NCBI RefSeq assembly: GCF_030815415.1
Contig: NZ_JAUSWW010000001.1
Location: 3,224,001 to 3,288,000 of the forward strand
Direction of reading: 5' to 3'
Length of the DNA stretch: 64,000 bases
Origin: Streptomyces canus
GTDB taxonomy: Bacteria; Actinomycetota; Actinomycetes; Streptomycetales; Streptomycetaceae
The position numbers and the translations under genes were made by a program. The first letter of the stretch is position 1. Each line of letters starts with the position of its first letter. Below, one piece after another: positions 63,974 to 64,000 of this stretch. Under the pieces are notes generated by a model. The model was given only the letters and a program-made list of their open reading frames with translations, was not told the origin of the DNA and searched no databases.

Positions 63974-64000
63974 GCTTGACAACCTTGTTGGTGAGAGTGC

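Overview
The window is chromosomal DNA from a Streptomyces. Base composition is very high in G+C, third codon positions are almost always G or C, GTG starts are common, and the gene order (ffh, glnD-glnK-amtB, nsdA, ftsY, glcP, smc, mutM, rnc, rpmF, coaD, rsmD, recG, thiD-thiL, ddlA, gpsA, plsC, hupS, leuCD, ndgR, Gln/Glu tRNAs, gltX) is the conserved core order that I know from S. coelicolor around SCO5547-SCO5604, read here in reverse. Most genes lie on the minus strand. Species cannot be named from this alone.

Layout. 1-8.4 kb: a long minus-strand cluster rpsP-khpA-rimM-trmD-rplS, then four type I signal peptidases (sipW-X-Y-Z), a NUDIX hydrolase, DUF2469, a YraN homologue and the start of a YifB/ComM ATPase. 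8.6-10.8 kb: a HEXXH zinc protein, a degraded stretch, and a methyltransferase. 10.8-23 kb: protein targeting and membrane quality control (FtsH-like, ffh, ftsY), the nitrogen module amtB-glnK-glnD with a GlnR-type box, the developmental regulator nsdA and a prim-pol-like gene. 23-30.7 kb: a flavin-dependent oxidoreductase, the glucose permease glcP, smc, a small coiled-coil protein and acylphosphatase. 30.8-40.7 kb: a CAP-domain surface protein, HxlR regulator, mutM-rnc-rpmF-DUF177, a coiled-coil protein, coaD, rsmD and recG. 40.8-46 kb: a two-gene plus-strand unit encoding an HSP90-like chaperone and a large TPR protein. 46-56.5 kb: DAK/FakA-like kinase, rpmB, thiDL, a lone Lrp ligand domain, ddlA, gpsA-plsC, cofC, hupS. 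56.7-64 kb: leuCD with divergent ndgR, a DUF4188/MerR divergent pair, five tRNA genes (3 Glu, 2 Gln), a HAD phosphatase and gltX.

The most notable things: (1) recG carries a 338-residue alanine-1 intein inside its Walker A motif, with a LAGLIDADG endonuclease whose first acidic residue is replaced by Asn. (2) Three core genes between 10.8 and 21.7 kb are frameshifted. The FtsH-like gene has also lost the HEA of its HEXXH zinc site, and the nsdA and prim-pol-like genes each carry one small indel. A fourth degraded reading frame lies at 9.5-9.8 kb. Either this strain has lost these functions or the assembly has local errors. (3) The HSP90-like/TPR pair sits in reverse orientation between recG and the DAK gene, apparently sharing overlapping divergent promoters with recG. 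The TPR protein contains eight tandem 30-bp repeats. (4) All the Gln and Glu tRNAs of the window lie immediately downstream of gltX, whose product must charge both kinds in an organism lacking GlnRS.

Starts were moved from the longest reading frame to a later ATG/GTG/TTG wherever a Shine-Dalgarno sequence, family length or gene overlap argued for it; those choices are given in each entry.
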